Shown here piece after piece: positions 47,661 to 56,405 of a stretch of 64,000 nt of DNA. Both the position numbers and the translations under genes were made by a program. The stretch covers positions 372,001 through 436,000 of the forward strand of contig NZ_JAJALK010000005.1 of assembly GCF_020523825.1 (NCBI RefSeq), written 5' to 3'. Numbering within the stretch: position 1 is the first letter of the stretch; each line of letters opens with the position of its first letter. The notes under the pieces were generated by a model. The model did no database searches. It had not been told where the DNA came from and saw nothing but the letters and a program-made list of their open reading frames with translations. Source of the stretch: Methylobacterium brachiatum (lineage in GTDB: Bacteria > Pseudomonadota > Alphaproteobacteria > Rhizobiales > Beijerinckiaceae).

Positions 47661-48214
47661 GCGAGAAACCGTCCCTCCGGCGCCAATTGCTGGATGAGAT
47701 CGAAATCCTCGCGATTGGCCGTCAGGACCGGAAGGCCGGCCCGTGCTGCGGTGAGAAAGATCAGCGCATCGGCAAGGCAGGCCGTGCGCTGATGACTCTG
47801 ATAGCCTTGGAGGCGCGCAAGAGTTCCAGCGACGAGACCCGCATCCGCGAAGGTCTGCGCGTCGGGCGTCAGTAGGCGCGTGTCCGGTATCTGGGCGAAG
47901 AGTTCAGCATAGTGATCGCGCAACGCTGCCCAGTTCGGTCTGCGCGGATCGGCGGCGGCGATCCCGACCGACAATTCTGCAAGAGCGACCACGCAGTGGA
48001 ACAGCAAGGCGCGCTCGATGAGCTGCTGCAGCGCCTTGGGCATCCTGCCGGCCGCACTGTGGATATAGACGCCCGTGTCGAGGACGAGGGCCACGGGCGC
48101 CGACTCGCCGTAGGCCGCCCAATCCGCCAGTTCATGGCGTGGACGGGGAACGAGGCGGGCGCTTCGCTTGTCCGGCTTGCGCCGCCGAAGCGCGCCGCGC
48201 AGATCCACGCTCAA
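47645..48214 (-). CDS. PIN-domain toxin (VapC-like)
   Basis: A 189-aa protein with PIN-fold acidic residues: ALVLDTGVYIH (first Asp), LAELSVGI (Glu) and LADALIFLTAARAG then NREDFDLI (late Asp). The first 40 residues are an atypical basic extension. VapC toxins cut specific RNAs. It overlaps the antitoxin stop and begins with TTG, or GTG six bases on. No strict 13-kDa VapC length, so it is a longer relative. Confidence 0.78.
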   Translation of the reverse strand: MSVDLRGALRRRKPDKRSARLVPRPRHELADWAAYGESAPVALVLDTGVYIHSAAGRMPKALQQLIERALLFHCVVALAELSVGIAAADPRRPNWAALRDHYAELFAQIPDTRLLTPDAQTFADAGLVAGTLARLQGYQSHQRTACLADALIFLTAARAGLPVLTANREDFDLIQQLAPEGRFLAYERD

Positions 48215-48522
48215 CGCGAGCCGGTATCGAGATCGTGGTCCGGTCCGAGCCGCCCCGCCGTGCGGCCGAGGAAATCAGCGACCGGATCGGATTGCGCCAG
48301 GAGCGCCAGGGCGACCATGCCGAGCTCGGCTGTCGACGTGATACCCGCCTCGCGCTTGGCGGCATCCACCAGGGCGGGCGGCACGCGGAAGCTCACGTGC
48401 TCCGACTTTTCGCCATCGAGCAGCCCGGCTCGCCGAGCCTCCTCGAGTACGGCGGCATGCACGCGCGCAGACGGCCGGGGCGCCCGCTTCCGCTGCAAGG
48501 ATGTGGTTTTCGGTACAGCCAT
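48211..48522 (-). CDS. Antitoxin partner of the PIN toxin
   Basis: A 103-aa protein upstream of the PIN gene, its stop overlapping the PIN start (TTGA). SEHVSFRVPPALVDAAKREAG suggests a ribbon-helix-helix-like fold; the basic N-terminus (QRKRAPRPSARVHAA) could bind DNA. Overlap with a PIN gene and size fit a type II antitoxin. The exact family is unknown. Confidence 0.65.
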   Translation of the reverse strand: MAVPKTTSLQRKRAPRPSARVHAAVLEEARRAGLLDGEKSEHVSFRVPPALVDAAKREAGITSTAELGMVALALLAQSDPVADFLGRTAGRLGPDHDLDTGSR

Positions 48523-48633
48523 TCCTGCACCTCTCGCTCTCGAACGTCGGCAGGTTAGCGCAAGGTTGGATACAGGGACAGCTAGCTCCCAGCCCCTTGC
48601 CCCCGCCCCCAAACCAAGCCAAGCCTGCCGGCG

Positions 48634-49839
48634 ATGAAGCCGCCTCCGATTCCCGGCCGCGCCCCGCAGGATCGGGGCCGGCGCCCGCTCTCGGCCATCC
48701 GCACGATGCTGGCGAGCGAGGCGGCGGGCGGGTTGATCCTGATGGCCGCGGCGGCGCTGGCCCTCGTGGTCGCCAACGGACCGTTCGCCGAGACCTACGC
48801 GCACGGGCTCCACGCCGCGCTCGGGCCGATGAGCGTGCAGCACTGGATCAACGATGGCCTGATGGCCGGCTTCTTCCTGCTGGTGGGGCTGGAGATCAAG
48901 CGCGAGGCGCTCGACGGGCGGCTGCGCACCTGGCCGGACCGGGTGCTGCCCGGGATCGCGGCCTTGGGCGGCATGGCGGTGCCGGCCCTGGTCTACGCGG
49001 CGGCCAATCTCGGCGCCGGGACCCTGCGCGGCTGGGCGATCCCGGCGGCCACCGACATCGCTTTCGCGCTCGGCGTCCTGGCGCTGCTCGGCAAGCGGGT
49101 GCCAGTCTCGCTGAAGATCTTCCTGAGCGCCGTGGCCATCGTCGACGATCTCGGCGCCGTGGTGGTGATCGCGCTGTTCTACGGCTCCGGCCTCGAGGCC
49201 GCGATGCTGGGCCTGGCCGCACTGGTGCTGGCCGTCCTCTACGGCCTCAACCGGGCGGGCGTGACCTGGCTGTCGGCCTATCTGCTGCTCGGCCTCGTCC
49301 TGTGGGTGCTGGTGCTGCGCTCCGGGATCCACGCCACGGTGGCGGGAGTGCTCCTGGCCTTCACCATCCCGATCCGGGTGAGTCCCGGCCGACCGGAGGC
49401 CGCCGATTCGCCGCTCCACCGGCTGGAGCACGGTCTGGCGCCCTGGATCGCCTACCTCGTGGTTCCCGTCTTCGGCTTCGCCAATGCCGGCGTCGACCTG
49501 ACCGGGCTGACGCGTGACGCCTTCCTGGAGCCCGTGACGCTCGGCATCGCCGCGGGGCTGTTCCTGGGCAAGCAGGCCGGGGTGTTCGCCAGCGTGCGGC
49601 TCGCCGTCGCGCTCGGGCTGGCGCAGCGCCCGGCCGGGGCCGGCTGGGGGCAGGTCTACGGCGTCGCGGTCCTGTGCGGGATCGGCTTCACCATGAGCCT
49701 GTTCATCGGCGGCCTCGCCTTCGCAGACCCGCAGCATGAGACCGCCGTGAAGCTCGGCGTGCTGGCCGGCTCGGCCCTGTCGGGGCTCGCGGGGGCGGTG
49801 ATCCTCCTGCTGGTGCGGCGCCCCGCGGCCACCCGGTAG
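48634..49839 (+). CDS. nhaA: Na+/H+ antiporter NhaA
   Basis: A 401-aa inner-membrane antiporter with about 12 helices. The ion-binding Asp pair is in [33 protein letters not shown] and FALANAGVDL-like [13 protein letters not shown] are the other NhaA signatures. It exchanges sodium for protons and protects from alkali and salt. Divergent from the antitoxin gene, stand-alone. Confidence 0.96.
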   Translation: MKPPPIPGRAPQDRGRRPLSAIRTMLASEAAGGLILMAAAALALVVANGPFAETYAHGLHAALGPMSVQHWINDGLMAGFFLLVGLEIKREALDGRLRTWPDRVLPGIAALGGMAVPALVYAAANLGAGTLRGWAIPAATDIAFALGVLALLGKRVPVSLKIFLSAVAIVDDLGAVVVIALFYGSGLEAAMLGLAALVLAVLYGLNRAGVTWLSAYLLLGLVLWVLVLRSGIHATVAGVLLAFTIPIRVSPGRPEAADSPLHRLEHGLAPWIAYLVVPVFGFANAGVDLTGLTRDAFLEPVTLGIAAGLFLGKQAGVFASVRLAVALGLAQRPAGAGWGQVYGVAVLCGIGFTMSLFIGGLAFADPQHETAVKLGVLAGSALSGLAGAVILLLVRRPAATR

Positions 49840-49888
49840 GCGCCGCCCCGGGCTCCGTTGCGCGCGAAAATGCGCTACCCGCCTCTCC

Positions 49889-51643
49889 ATGCGGTTCTAT
49901 CTCGGCCTCGCCACCACCTTCCACGATCCGGCGCTCGCCCTCGTCGGGCCCGACGGCACGGTGCTGTTCGCCGAGGCCACGGAGCGGTTCCTCCAGTACA
50001 AGCGCGCCCCGAACTGCGAGCCCGACATCCCGGCCCGGGTGATCGCCCTGGTGCAGGAATACGTGCCGGCCGGCTCGGAGATCGTGGTCGCCTCCTCCTG
50101 GGGGGCGCAATTCACCGACTTCCTGCGCGGGCAGGCCGGAACCGGCGCCTTCGACCTGATGGCGCTCGCCGCCCACAGCACGGCGCTCAACCGCTCCTTC
50201 GTTCCCGAGCAGGCCGAGCGGGTGTTCATCGCCGACCTCCACGGCGCGCAGGAGCGCGTCGGTCACGGCACCCTGCTGGCCCTCAACCAGGGGGCGCGGG
50301 CCACCGGGACGCCCCGCGCGACGATCGCCGGGCAGCGGCGCTACCCGCACCATTTCTGCCACGCCGCCTACGGGCTCTGGGGCAGCCCGTTCGACGCGGC
50401 CACCGCCCTGGTGGTCGACGGCATGGGCGAGACCGGCGCGGCCGCGATCTACCGGTTGCAGGACGGTCGGATCACGGAGCTGCGCCGCCATCGCGGGCGC
50501 GGGTCGCTCGGCTTCCTGTACGGGCTGATCACCGATCTCGCCGGCTTCGACCAGGTGAAGGGCGAGGAATGGAAGATCATGGGGCTCGCCCCCTACGGAC
50601 GCCCCGATCCGGAGCTCGCCGCCCTCCTGGCGCAGCTCTGCACCATCGAGGGCGGGCGCCTGCGCTACGCCGAGGCCGCGACGATCCAGGCGGTCGCCGC
50701 GGAGATCCGGGCGCGCCGCCCGGCGGACGCCCTGGAGACCGGCTGGGCCGACCTCGCCCGCTGCGGCCAGGATCTGTTTGCGACCTTGATGGATGTGCTG
50801 GTGGCCGAGGCGGCCACCCTCGCCCCCGCCGACAACCTCGTGATCGCCGGCGGCTGCGGGCTCAACTCTTCCTATAACGGCCGGGTGCTCGACCGCTCCG
50901 GCTTCACCCGGCTGCACGTCCCCTCGGCTCCGGCCGATGACGGCAACGCCGTGGGCGCCGCCTGGCTCGCCTACGCGGAGGACCATCCGGACTGGGCCGG
51001 GCCGCCCCCCGGGCAGCGCCCGCTGACGCCCTATCTCGGCGCCCGGGTCTCCACCACCGCGATGGAGCGGCTGGCCGAGCAGGAGCCGCGCGCCAGGCGC
51101 GTCGGCCACGACGCGGCGACGCGCGCGGCCGCAGAGATCCTGGCTGCGGGTGGTCTCGTCGGCTGGGTGCAGGGCCGGGCCGAGTTCGGGCCCCGGGCGC
51201 TCGGGAACCGCTCGATCCTGGCCGATCCCCGGCCGGAGGGCGCCAAGGACGCGCTCAACGCCAAGGTGAAGTACCGCGAGGCGTTCCGGCCCTTCGCGCC
51301 CTCGATCCTGGCCGAGGCCGGGCCGGACTGGTTCGAGGCCTATGCCGACAGCCCGTACATGGAGCGCACCCTCGTCTGGCGTGAACACGTCCGCGCCCGG
51401 GTGCCGGCGGTGGTCCACCAGGACGGGACCGGCCGGCTCCAGAGCGTTACTCCTGAGCGCAACCCGGCCTACGCGGCCCTGATCCGCGCCTTCGCGGACA
51501 TCACCGGGGTGCCGATCCTGCTCAACACCAGCTTCAACGTGATGGGCAAGCCGATCCTCGACAGCGCGGAGGACGCGATCCTGATGTTCTACACGACCGG
51601 CCTCGACGCCCTCGTGGTCGAGGATTGGCTGGTGGTGAAATGA
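49889..51643 (+). CDS. Carbamoyltransferase (NodU/CmcH family)
   Basis: A 584-aa enzyme moving a carbamoyl group from carbamoyl phosphate onto a hydroxyl. The N-terminal ASKHA-like half has FYLGLATTFHDPALALV and YPHHFCHAAYGLW with ATP/carbamoyl-adenylate histidines; KGEEWKIMGLAPYG follows. The C-terminal half has VQGRAEFGPRALGNRSILAD and ILLNTSFNVMGKPIL. The acceptor is not predictable; relatives modify Nod factors, antibiotics or polysaccharides. No biosynthetic cluster surrounds it. A hairpin at 51648-51672 follows. Confidence 0.93.
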   Translation: MRFYLGLATTFHDPALALVGPDGTVLFAEATERFLQYKRAPNCEPDIPARVIALVQEYVPAGSEIVVASSWGAQFTDFLRGQAGTGAFDLMALAAHSTALNRSFVPEQAERVFIADLHGAQERVGHGTLLALNQGARATGTPRATIAGQRRYPHHFCHAAYGLWGSPFDAATALVVDGMGETGAAAIYRLQDGRITELRRHRGRGSLGFLYGLITDLAGFDQVKGEEWKIMGLAPYGRPDPELAALLAQLCTIEGGRLRYAEAATIQAVAAEIRARRPADALETGWADLARCGQDLFATLMDVLVAEAATLAPADNLVIAGGCGLNSSYNGRVLDRSGFTRLHVPSAPADDGNAVGAAWLAYAEDHPDWAGPPPGQRPLTPYLGARVSTTAMERLAEQEPRARRVGHDAATRAAAEILAAGGLVGWVQGRAEFGPRALGNRSILADPRPEGAKDALNAKVKYREAFRPFAPSILAEAGPDWFEAYADSPYMERTLVWREHVRARVPAVVHQDGTGRLQSVTPERNPAYAALIRAFADITGVPILLNTSFNVMGKPILDSAEDAILMFYTTGLDALVVEDWLVVK

Positions 51644-51647
51644 CGAA

Positions 51648-51672
51648 CGCCGCGCCCCGGAGGGACGCGGCG
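51648..51672 (+). terminator. Hairpin between carbamoyltransferase and glycine-zipper gene
   Basis: A 7-bp stem CGCCGCG/CGCGGCG with an 11-nt loop lies in the convergent gap and could act in both directions. Confidence 0.45.
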
Positions 51673-51694
51673 CCGACGGGACGACCCGAACAGA

Positions 51695-52042
51695 TTACTC
51701 GCAGACTTCGACGCGGCGGTAGGTGAACTCGCCGTCGCCCAGCCACTCCTTGCGGCGCTCGTAGTGGCAGATCGGGCCGCGGCGCTCGCGGACCACGACG
51801 GTCTCGGGCTCCTCGACCAGGACGCGGCGCGGGCGGTATTCCGGCGGCGGGGGCGGCGGCTGGTTGGCGCCGTTCACCAGGGCGCCACCGACCACGCCGC
51901 CGACCACGCCGGCCGCGAGGCCGCCGATGATCGCGCCGGTCTGGTCGCGGGCGGTGGCCGGGGCGACGGCCCCGAGCACCAGGGTCGCCGCGAGGGCTGC
52001 GGCCCCGGCGCGGATCGTCGTGAAGGAACCGTTCGTGGCCAC
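51695..52042 (-). CDS. Glycine-zipper outer-envelope protein
   Basis: A 115-aa protein from GTG at 52042 (GGGAGAAG upstream). A signal peptide (about 1-30, APATA|RDQTG) is followed by a glycine zipper (IIGGLAAGVVGGVVGGALVN) and a Pro-rich linker, then a compact Arg/Glu part with two Cys (RRGPICHYERRKEW, RRVEVCE). Such proteins sit in the outer membrane or periplasm; function unknown. Confidence 0.72.
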   Translation of the reverse strand: MATNGSFTTIRAGAAALAATLVLGAVAPATARDQTGAIIGGLAAGVVGGVVGGALVNGANQPPPPPPEYRPRRVLVEEPETVVVRERRGPICHYERRKEWLGDGEFTYRRVEVCE

Positions 52043-52127
52043 GCGCAACTTCTCCCGTTCGTGTTGAGGATGATCCAACACCGGGACGATTAAAAATCTC
52101 CGAAGCGGCGCACGCCGATGCGCGGGT

Positions 52128-52805
52128 TCAGAGCAGTCCGTCGAGGGACCCGATCACGCTTGTGGGAGCGAGGTCCGCGTACTCATCCGGCAGCCCCCGG
52201 CGGTTCACCCAGGCGGTCCGGAACCCGAACGCGTGGGCGCCCGCCACGTCCCAGCGGTTGGAGGAGCAGAACAGCACGTCCGCCTCCCCGACCGCGAGCC
52301 GGAGCAGCGCGATCCGGTAGGCGTCGGGATGGGTCTTGAACACCTGCGCGTCGTCCACCGAGAGCACGGCGTCGAGATGGTCGGCGAGCCCCGCCGAGGC
52401 CACGGCCCGGTCGACCATCGCGGCGTTGCCGTTGGTCAGCACCGCCGTGCGCAGGCCGCGCTTGCGCAGGGACGCCAGCACCTCCGGCACCTCCGGATAG
52501 GCATCGAGGTCGCGATAGGCGTCGAGCAGCCGCTCGCGCAGGGCCGGGTCCACGCCCGGATGGACCGCCAGGGCATAATCGAGGGCGCGCACGGTGAGGT
52601 CCCAGAAGGCGGCGTAGCGGCCCATCAGAGACAGGGTCCAGCTGTATTCCAGCTGCTTGTTGCGCCAGACCTCGGAGAGATGGTCGGCATCCGGCCCGAC
52701 CGCGTCGGCGTAGCGCTGGACCGCGGCGTTCACGTCGAACAGCGTGCCGTAGGCGTCGAAGACAACGGCCCTCACGCCCGCGAGCAGATCCTTGGCGTCG
52801 GTCAT
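52128..52805 (-). CDS. Haloacid dehalogenase type II
   Basis: A 225-aa HAD protein. VVFDAYGTLFDVNAAVQRYAD has the nucleophile Asp; AVLTNGNAAMVDRAVAS, KTHPDAYRIAL and CSSNRWDVAGAHAFG continue the L-2-haloacid dehalogenase pattern, including the SSNxWD motif. It converts L-2-haloacids to D-2-hydroxyacids. GAGGAA stands before the ATG at 52805. It lies behind murJ on the same strand, 79 nt apart. Confidence 0.92.
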   Translation of the reverse strand: MTDAKDLLAGVRAVVFDAYGTLFDVNAAVQRYADAVGPDADHLSEVWRNKQLEYSWTLSLMGRYAAFWDLTVRALDYALAVHPGVDPALRERLLDAYRDLDAYPEVPEVLASLRKRGLRTAVLTNGNAAMVDRAVASAGLADHLDAVLSVDDAQVFKTHPDAYRIALLRLAVGEADVLFCSSNRWDVAGAHAFGFRTAWVNRRGLPDEYADLAPTSVIGSLDGLL

Positions 52806-52884
52806 GGCGTTCCTCATTGGCCTTCACGAGCGATCTGGGACTCGAAGGCGCGGCGGCGAGCCCGGCTCGATGGGACGGTGTTTG

Positions 52885-54411
52885 TCAGGCCCGGCGCAGG
52901 CGCAGGCCGAACAGGTGCAGCAGGCCGGCCAGGAGCCCGCCATAGATCGCGGCCCCGGCGAGGCCCAGAACCGCCAGGACGGCGATCTCGCGCCCGTGCG
53001 ACAGGGCCGGGACCAGCGCCTCGGCGAGCCCCTGGCCGTAGACGGCCACGCCCGCCAGCGCGAGGCAGGCGAGCCCGACGCCGAGGACCGTGAGGCCGAG
53101 GGTGCGGCCCGGCGCCGTCCAGCCGCGGCGCTTGGCCAGGACGACGAGGATCAGCAGGTTCACCCACTGGCTGACCGCCGTCGCCAGCGCCAGGCCGGTG
53201 ACGCCGTAGGGCCCGGTGAGCCAGAGCTTCAGCGCGACGTTGACGCCGATCGCGGTGAGCGACGCCCAGAGCGGGGTCTTGGTGTCCTGCCGGGCGTAGA
53301 AGCTCGCCACCGCGCTGCGCACCAGCACCACGGCCGGGAGGGCGAGCCCGTAGGCGGCCAGCACCGAGGCGGCCCGGGACGCGTCCTCGGCGCTGAAGGC
53401 GCCGCGCTGGAACAGGGCCGCCATGATCAGGCCCGGGATGGTCAGGAACGCCACCGTGAACGGCGCCGACAGGGCGAGGGAGAACCCCGCCGCCCGGTTC
53501 TGCGCCGCATGCGCGCCGGCCACGTCGCCGGAGGCGATCCGCCGGCTCATCTCCGGCAGGAGCACGGTGCCGGCCGCGATGGCGATCACCCCGAAGGGCA
53601 GCTGGTAGAGCCGGTCGGCATAGTACAGGGCTGAGACCGCGCCGGTGGGCAGCCAGCTCGCGATGATCGTGTCGGCGAAGGTGGCGATCTGGAACCCGGC
53701 CGCCCCGATCACCGCGGGCCCGAGCACCACGAAGAACCGCTTCAGCGCCGGATCGGCGCGCGGCACGGCGAGGTCGGGCATCACCCGGGCCCGGCGGCAG
53801 CCCCACCACAGCAGGCCGAATTGCAGCACGCCCGAGACCGCGACGCCCCAGGCGGCCGCGTAGGCGGCGTTGGGGAACAGGAAGCTCAGCGACAGGGCCG
53901 CCAGCATGGCGAGGTTGAGCAGCACCGGCGCCCCGGCCGCCACGGCGAAGTGCCGGTGGGCGTTGAGGATGCCCGACAGCAGCGTCACCAGCGTCATGAA
54001 CAGCAGGTACGGGAAGGTGATCCGGGTGAGCGCCACCGCGAGCTGGAAGCGCTCGCCATCCGCGGCGAAGCCCGGCGCCAGGGCGTGCACCACCCAGGGC
54101 ATCGCCGGCAGGGCGAGGTTCAGTAGCACGAGCTGCACGATCAGCATCAGGGTGAAGACGCGATCGGCGAAGTGGTGCGCCTCGCCGGAGCTGCCCGTCT
54201 CGGCGAGCCCGGCATAGGCCGGCACGAAGGCGGTGTTGAACGCGCCCTCGCCGAAGATCGCGCGGAAATGGTTCGGCAGCCGGAACGCGACCACGAAGGC
54301 GTCGGCCATGGGCCCCGCGCCCATCACGGCGGCCATCACCACGTCCCGGGCGAAGCCGGTGACGCGGGAGACCAGGGTCCAGCCGCCCACCGAGAGGATG
54401 GAGCGGATCAT
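52885..54411 (-). CDS. murJ: Lipid II flippase MurJ
   Basis: A 508-aa MOP-superfamily protein of about 14 membrane helices, flipping lipid II to the periplasm. SVGGWTLVSRVTGFARDVVMA and AFVVAFRLPNHFRAIFGEGAF are the classical MviN/MurJ opening; ASFYARQDTKTPLWASL is in the second half. The ATG at 54411 is chosen over a longer frame at 54534 that has no family match. It is essential in most bacteria. Confidence 0.95.
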   Translation of the reverse strand: MIRSILSVGGWTLVSRVTGFARDVVMAAVMGAGPMADAFVVAFRLPNHFRAIFGEGAFNTAFVPAYAGLAETGSSGEAHHFADRVFTLMLIVQLVLLNLALPAMPWVVHALAPGFAADGERFQLAVALTRITFPYLLFMTLVTLLSGILNAHRHFAVAAGAPVLLNLAMLAALSLSFLFPNAAYAAAWGVAVSGVLQFGLLWWGCRRARVMPDLAVPRADPALKRFFVVLGPAVIGAAGFQIATFADTIIASWLPTGAVSALYYADRLYQLPFGVIAIAAGTVLLPEMSRRIASGDVAGAHAAQNRAAGFSLALSAPFTVAFLTIPGLIMAALFQRGAFSAEDASRAASVLAAYGLALPAVVLVRSAVASFYARQDTKTPLWASLTAIGVNVALKLWLTGPYGVTGLALATAVSQWVNLLILVVLAKRRGWTAPGRTLGLTVLGVGLACLALAGVAVYGQGLAEALVPALSHGREIAVLAVLGLAGAAIYGGLLAGLLHLFGLRLRRA

Positions 54412-54564
54412 GGATCCGCCCGCTGCGGGATCATGGGGTCGGGAAACGAGGAAAGAATGGCGGCCTGCCCTGCTGAGCCCGGGGGCCGCATCAAGAGCCG
54501 CTTTTGCCCGGCATCTCAAGGGCGCCGCGGACACGATCGGCCCGCAGCGCCCCTCATGACCGGA

Positions 54565-55164
54565 TCAGGCGGTCGCTTCGCCGTACATCTTCTCGACGTG
54601 CTCCCAGTTCACCAGGTTCTCGATGAACGCCTTGAGGTAGTCGGGGCGGCGGTTGCGGTAATCGATGTAGTAGGAGTGCTCCCACACGTCGACGCCCAGG
54701 ATCGGCTTGGCGCCGTGGACCAGCGGGTTCTCGCCGTTGGGGGTCTTCAGGATCGCGAGCTTGCCGTCCTTGACGGCGAGCCAGGCCCAGCCGGAGCCGA
54801 ACTGGCTGACGCCCGCCTGGATGAAGTCCGCCTTGAACTTCTCGGCGCCGCCGAGGTCCTCGTCGATCTTCTTGGCGAGCGCGCCGGGGATGGCGCCGCC
54901 GCCATTGGGCTTCATCCACTGCCAGAAATGGATGTGGTTGTAGTGCTGGCCGGCATTGTTGAAGAGCGGCTGATTCGTGTTGTAGGCCGCCTTGACGATC
55001 TCCTCGACGCTCTTGCCCTGGAGATCCGTGCCCTCGAGCAGCTTGTTACCGGTATCGACATAGGCCTTGTGGTGCTTGTCGTGGTGAAACTCGAGGGTTT
55101 CCTTCGACATGTACGGCCCGAGCGCGTCGTAGGCGTAGGGCAGTTCCGGCAGGGTGAAGGTCAT
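54565..55164 (-). CDS. sodB: Superoxide dismutase (Fe/Mn type)
   Basis: A 199-aa SOD. Metal ligands sit in LEFHHDKHHKAYVD (first His), QHYNHIHFWQWM (second His) and DVWEHSYYIDYRNRRPDYL (Asp and third His). GSGWAWLAVKDGKLAI is also as in FeSOD. The ATG at 55164 begins MTFTLPELPYAYDAL, the standard start. The spacer to the right has a parS-like palindrome. Confidence 0.96.
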   Translation of the reverse strand: MTFTLPELPYAYDALGPYMSKETLEFHHDKHHKAYVDTGNKLLEGTDLQGKSVEEIVKAAYNTNQPLFNNAGQHYNHIHFWQWMKPNGGGAIPGALAKKIDEDLGGAEKFKADFIQAGVSQFGSGWAWLAVKDGKLAILKTPNGENPLVHGAKPILGVDVWEHSYYIDYRNRRPDYLKAFIENLVNWEHVEKMYGEATA

Positions 55165-55254
55165 TGGCTCTGTCTCCGCTTTGAGCACGATGCGGACAAG
55201 CCGGATCCGGCTTTCCGGGATCATCATGCGATAACAAGGGGCTGGAGCAGGCCG

Positions 55255-55270
55255 TGTTTCACGGGAAACA
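55255..55270. promoter_or_regulatory. parS-like palindrome
   Basis: TGTTTCACGGGAAACA matches the ParB-binding consensus TGTTTCACGTGAAACA at 15 of 16 positions; the outer six bases on each side are a perfect inverted repeat. It lies in a 400-nt non-coding gap. A chance hairpin is the alternative. Confidence 0.45.
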
Positions 55271-55562
55271 GCGGCGCGCTTCAGCCTTGGGCGGCCTCGT
55301 CCCCGGCGGGGGCGTCCGGGTCACGACCCGCTAGGTAAGTCGGTGCCCGCGCGACGGCAACGCCGTTCCGGCCAGGCTTGGTGCAAACTTCCGGGGACGG
55401 CCCGCAGCCGGGCGAGGAAGCCCCGGGCGCCCGGCCCGACAACCTGCAAGAACCGGTATCCCGGGCAATCTCACCGCCGGGTTTTGCAATATGACGGCAA
55501 GGCCTTACTGTGCGCCACGCCTTAAGCGCCGGCGGTTAGCCGGCCCGTGTCTCGAGAGTAAC
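55271..55562. other. Non-coding gap with no recognised feature besides the parS-like site
   Basis: No gene or RNA fold was recognised. GC content falls near 55450-55520, where a promoter for the rightward gene is likely, but no clear hexamers were found. Confidence 0.4.
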
Positions 55563-56393
55563 ATGATCGCTGCGCTGTTCGCGCTCGCTGCCGCCATGGC
55601 CATCGGGGGCTGCGCCGCCGTGATCCAGGGCTTCCCCTATGTGCGTCTGGAGAGCGGCCTCGCGATGGTGATCGCGGGTTCGGTCGCGGCCTCGTCGGGC
55701 GCCGTGCTGTTCGGGATCAGCGTCCTCGCCCTCGTGTTCCGCCGGCTGGAGCGGGTGATCGGCCAGCGCCCGGCGCTGGCCCCGGCCGAGGCCGGCCCCG
55801 TTACCGAGAGCGCACCGCGGCTGCCGCCGGTGCTGCCGGCCGCCCCCGCCTTCATCGTGCCGCCGATCGTCGAGCCGCCCTTCGACCCCGAGCGGCCGCG
55901 GATCGAACCCAATCTGCGCCTGCTCGACGACACCCCGTCCACCCCGGTCGAGCCCCCCAGGGCGGCCGAGCCGCAGAGGCCGACCCCGGTCGAATCGGAC
56001 TTCCCGATCCAGGCCTTTCCCGCCGCCCCGATCGTGGAGCCGGAGCCGCCCCATCGGCCTGCTCCGGAGGCAGCCCCGGCCCCCGCGGCCGAGCGCAGCC
56101 CGGAGGACGACCTGTTCGCCGCCCCCGAAGCGCCCCCGCAGCCGGCCCCGCCCTCGGAGCCTCCCGCCCTGCGCCCGAGTCTCGACGCGGCGCCGGAACC
56201 CGAGCCCGAACCGAAGCCCGACACCCGCACCGTGGTCGGGCGCTACGCCTCCGGCGGCAACACCTACGTGATGTTCGAGGACGGCTCGATCGAGGCGGAG
56301 ACCCCGCAGGGCCGGTTCACCTTCGCGTCGCTGGACGAGCTGAAGGCGTTCGTCGACGGCGGCGGCGAATCCGGGACGCGCGGCGCCGCCTGA
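55563..56393 (+). CDS. Pro/Ala/Glu-rich membrane protein
   Basis: A 276-aa protein. Two N-terminal membrane helices (IAALFALAAAMAIGGCAAVI and MVIAGSVAASSGAVLFGISV) precede a 150-residue disordered segment rich in Pro, Ala and Glu (EPEPEPKP-type runs), and a C-terminal domain of about 50 residues with YASGGNTYVMFEDGSIEAET and FASLDELKAFVDGG. This resembles DUF308-type or TonB-like linker proteins; the small end domain is likely beta-rich. Function unknown. Confidence 0.72.
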   Translation: MIAALFALAAAMAIGGCAAVIQGFPYVRLESGLAMVIAGSVAASSGAVLFGISVLALVFRRLERVIGQRPALAPAEAGPVTESAPRLPPVLPAAPAFIVPPIVEPPFDPERPRIEPNLRLLDDTPSTPVEPPRAAEPQRPTPVESDFPIQAFPAAPIVEPEPPHRPAPEAAPAPAAERSPEDDLFAAPEAPPQPAPPSEPPALRPSLDAAPEPEPEPKPDTRTVVGRYASGGNTYVMFEDGSIEAETPQGRFTFASLDELKAFVDGGGESGTRGAA

Positions 56394-56405
56394 CGGGGCG
56401 CCCCC

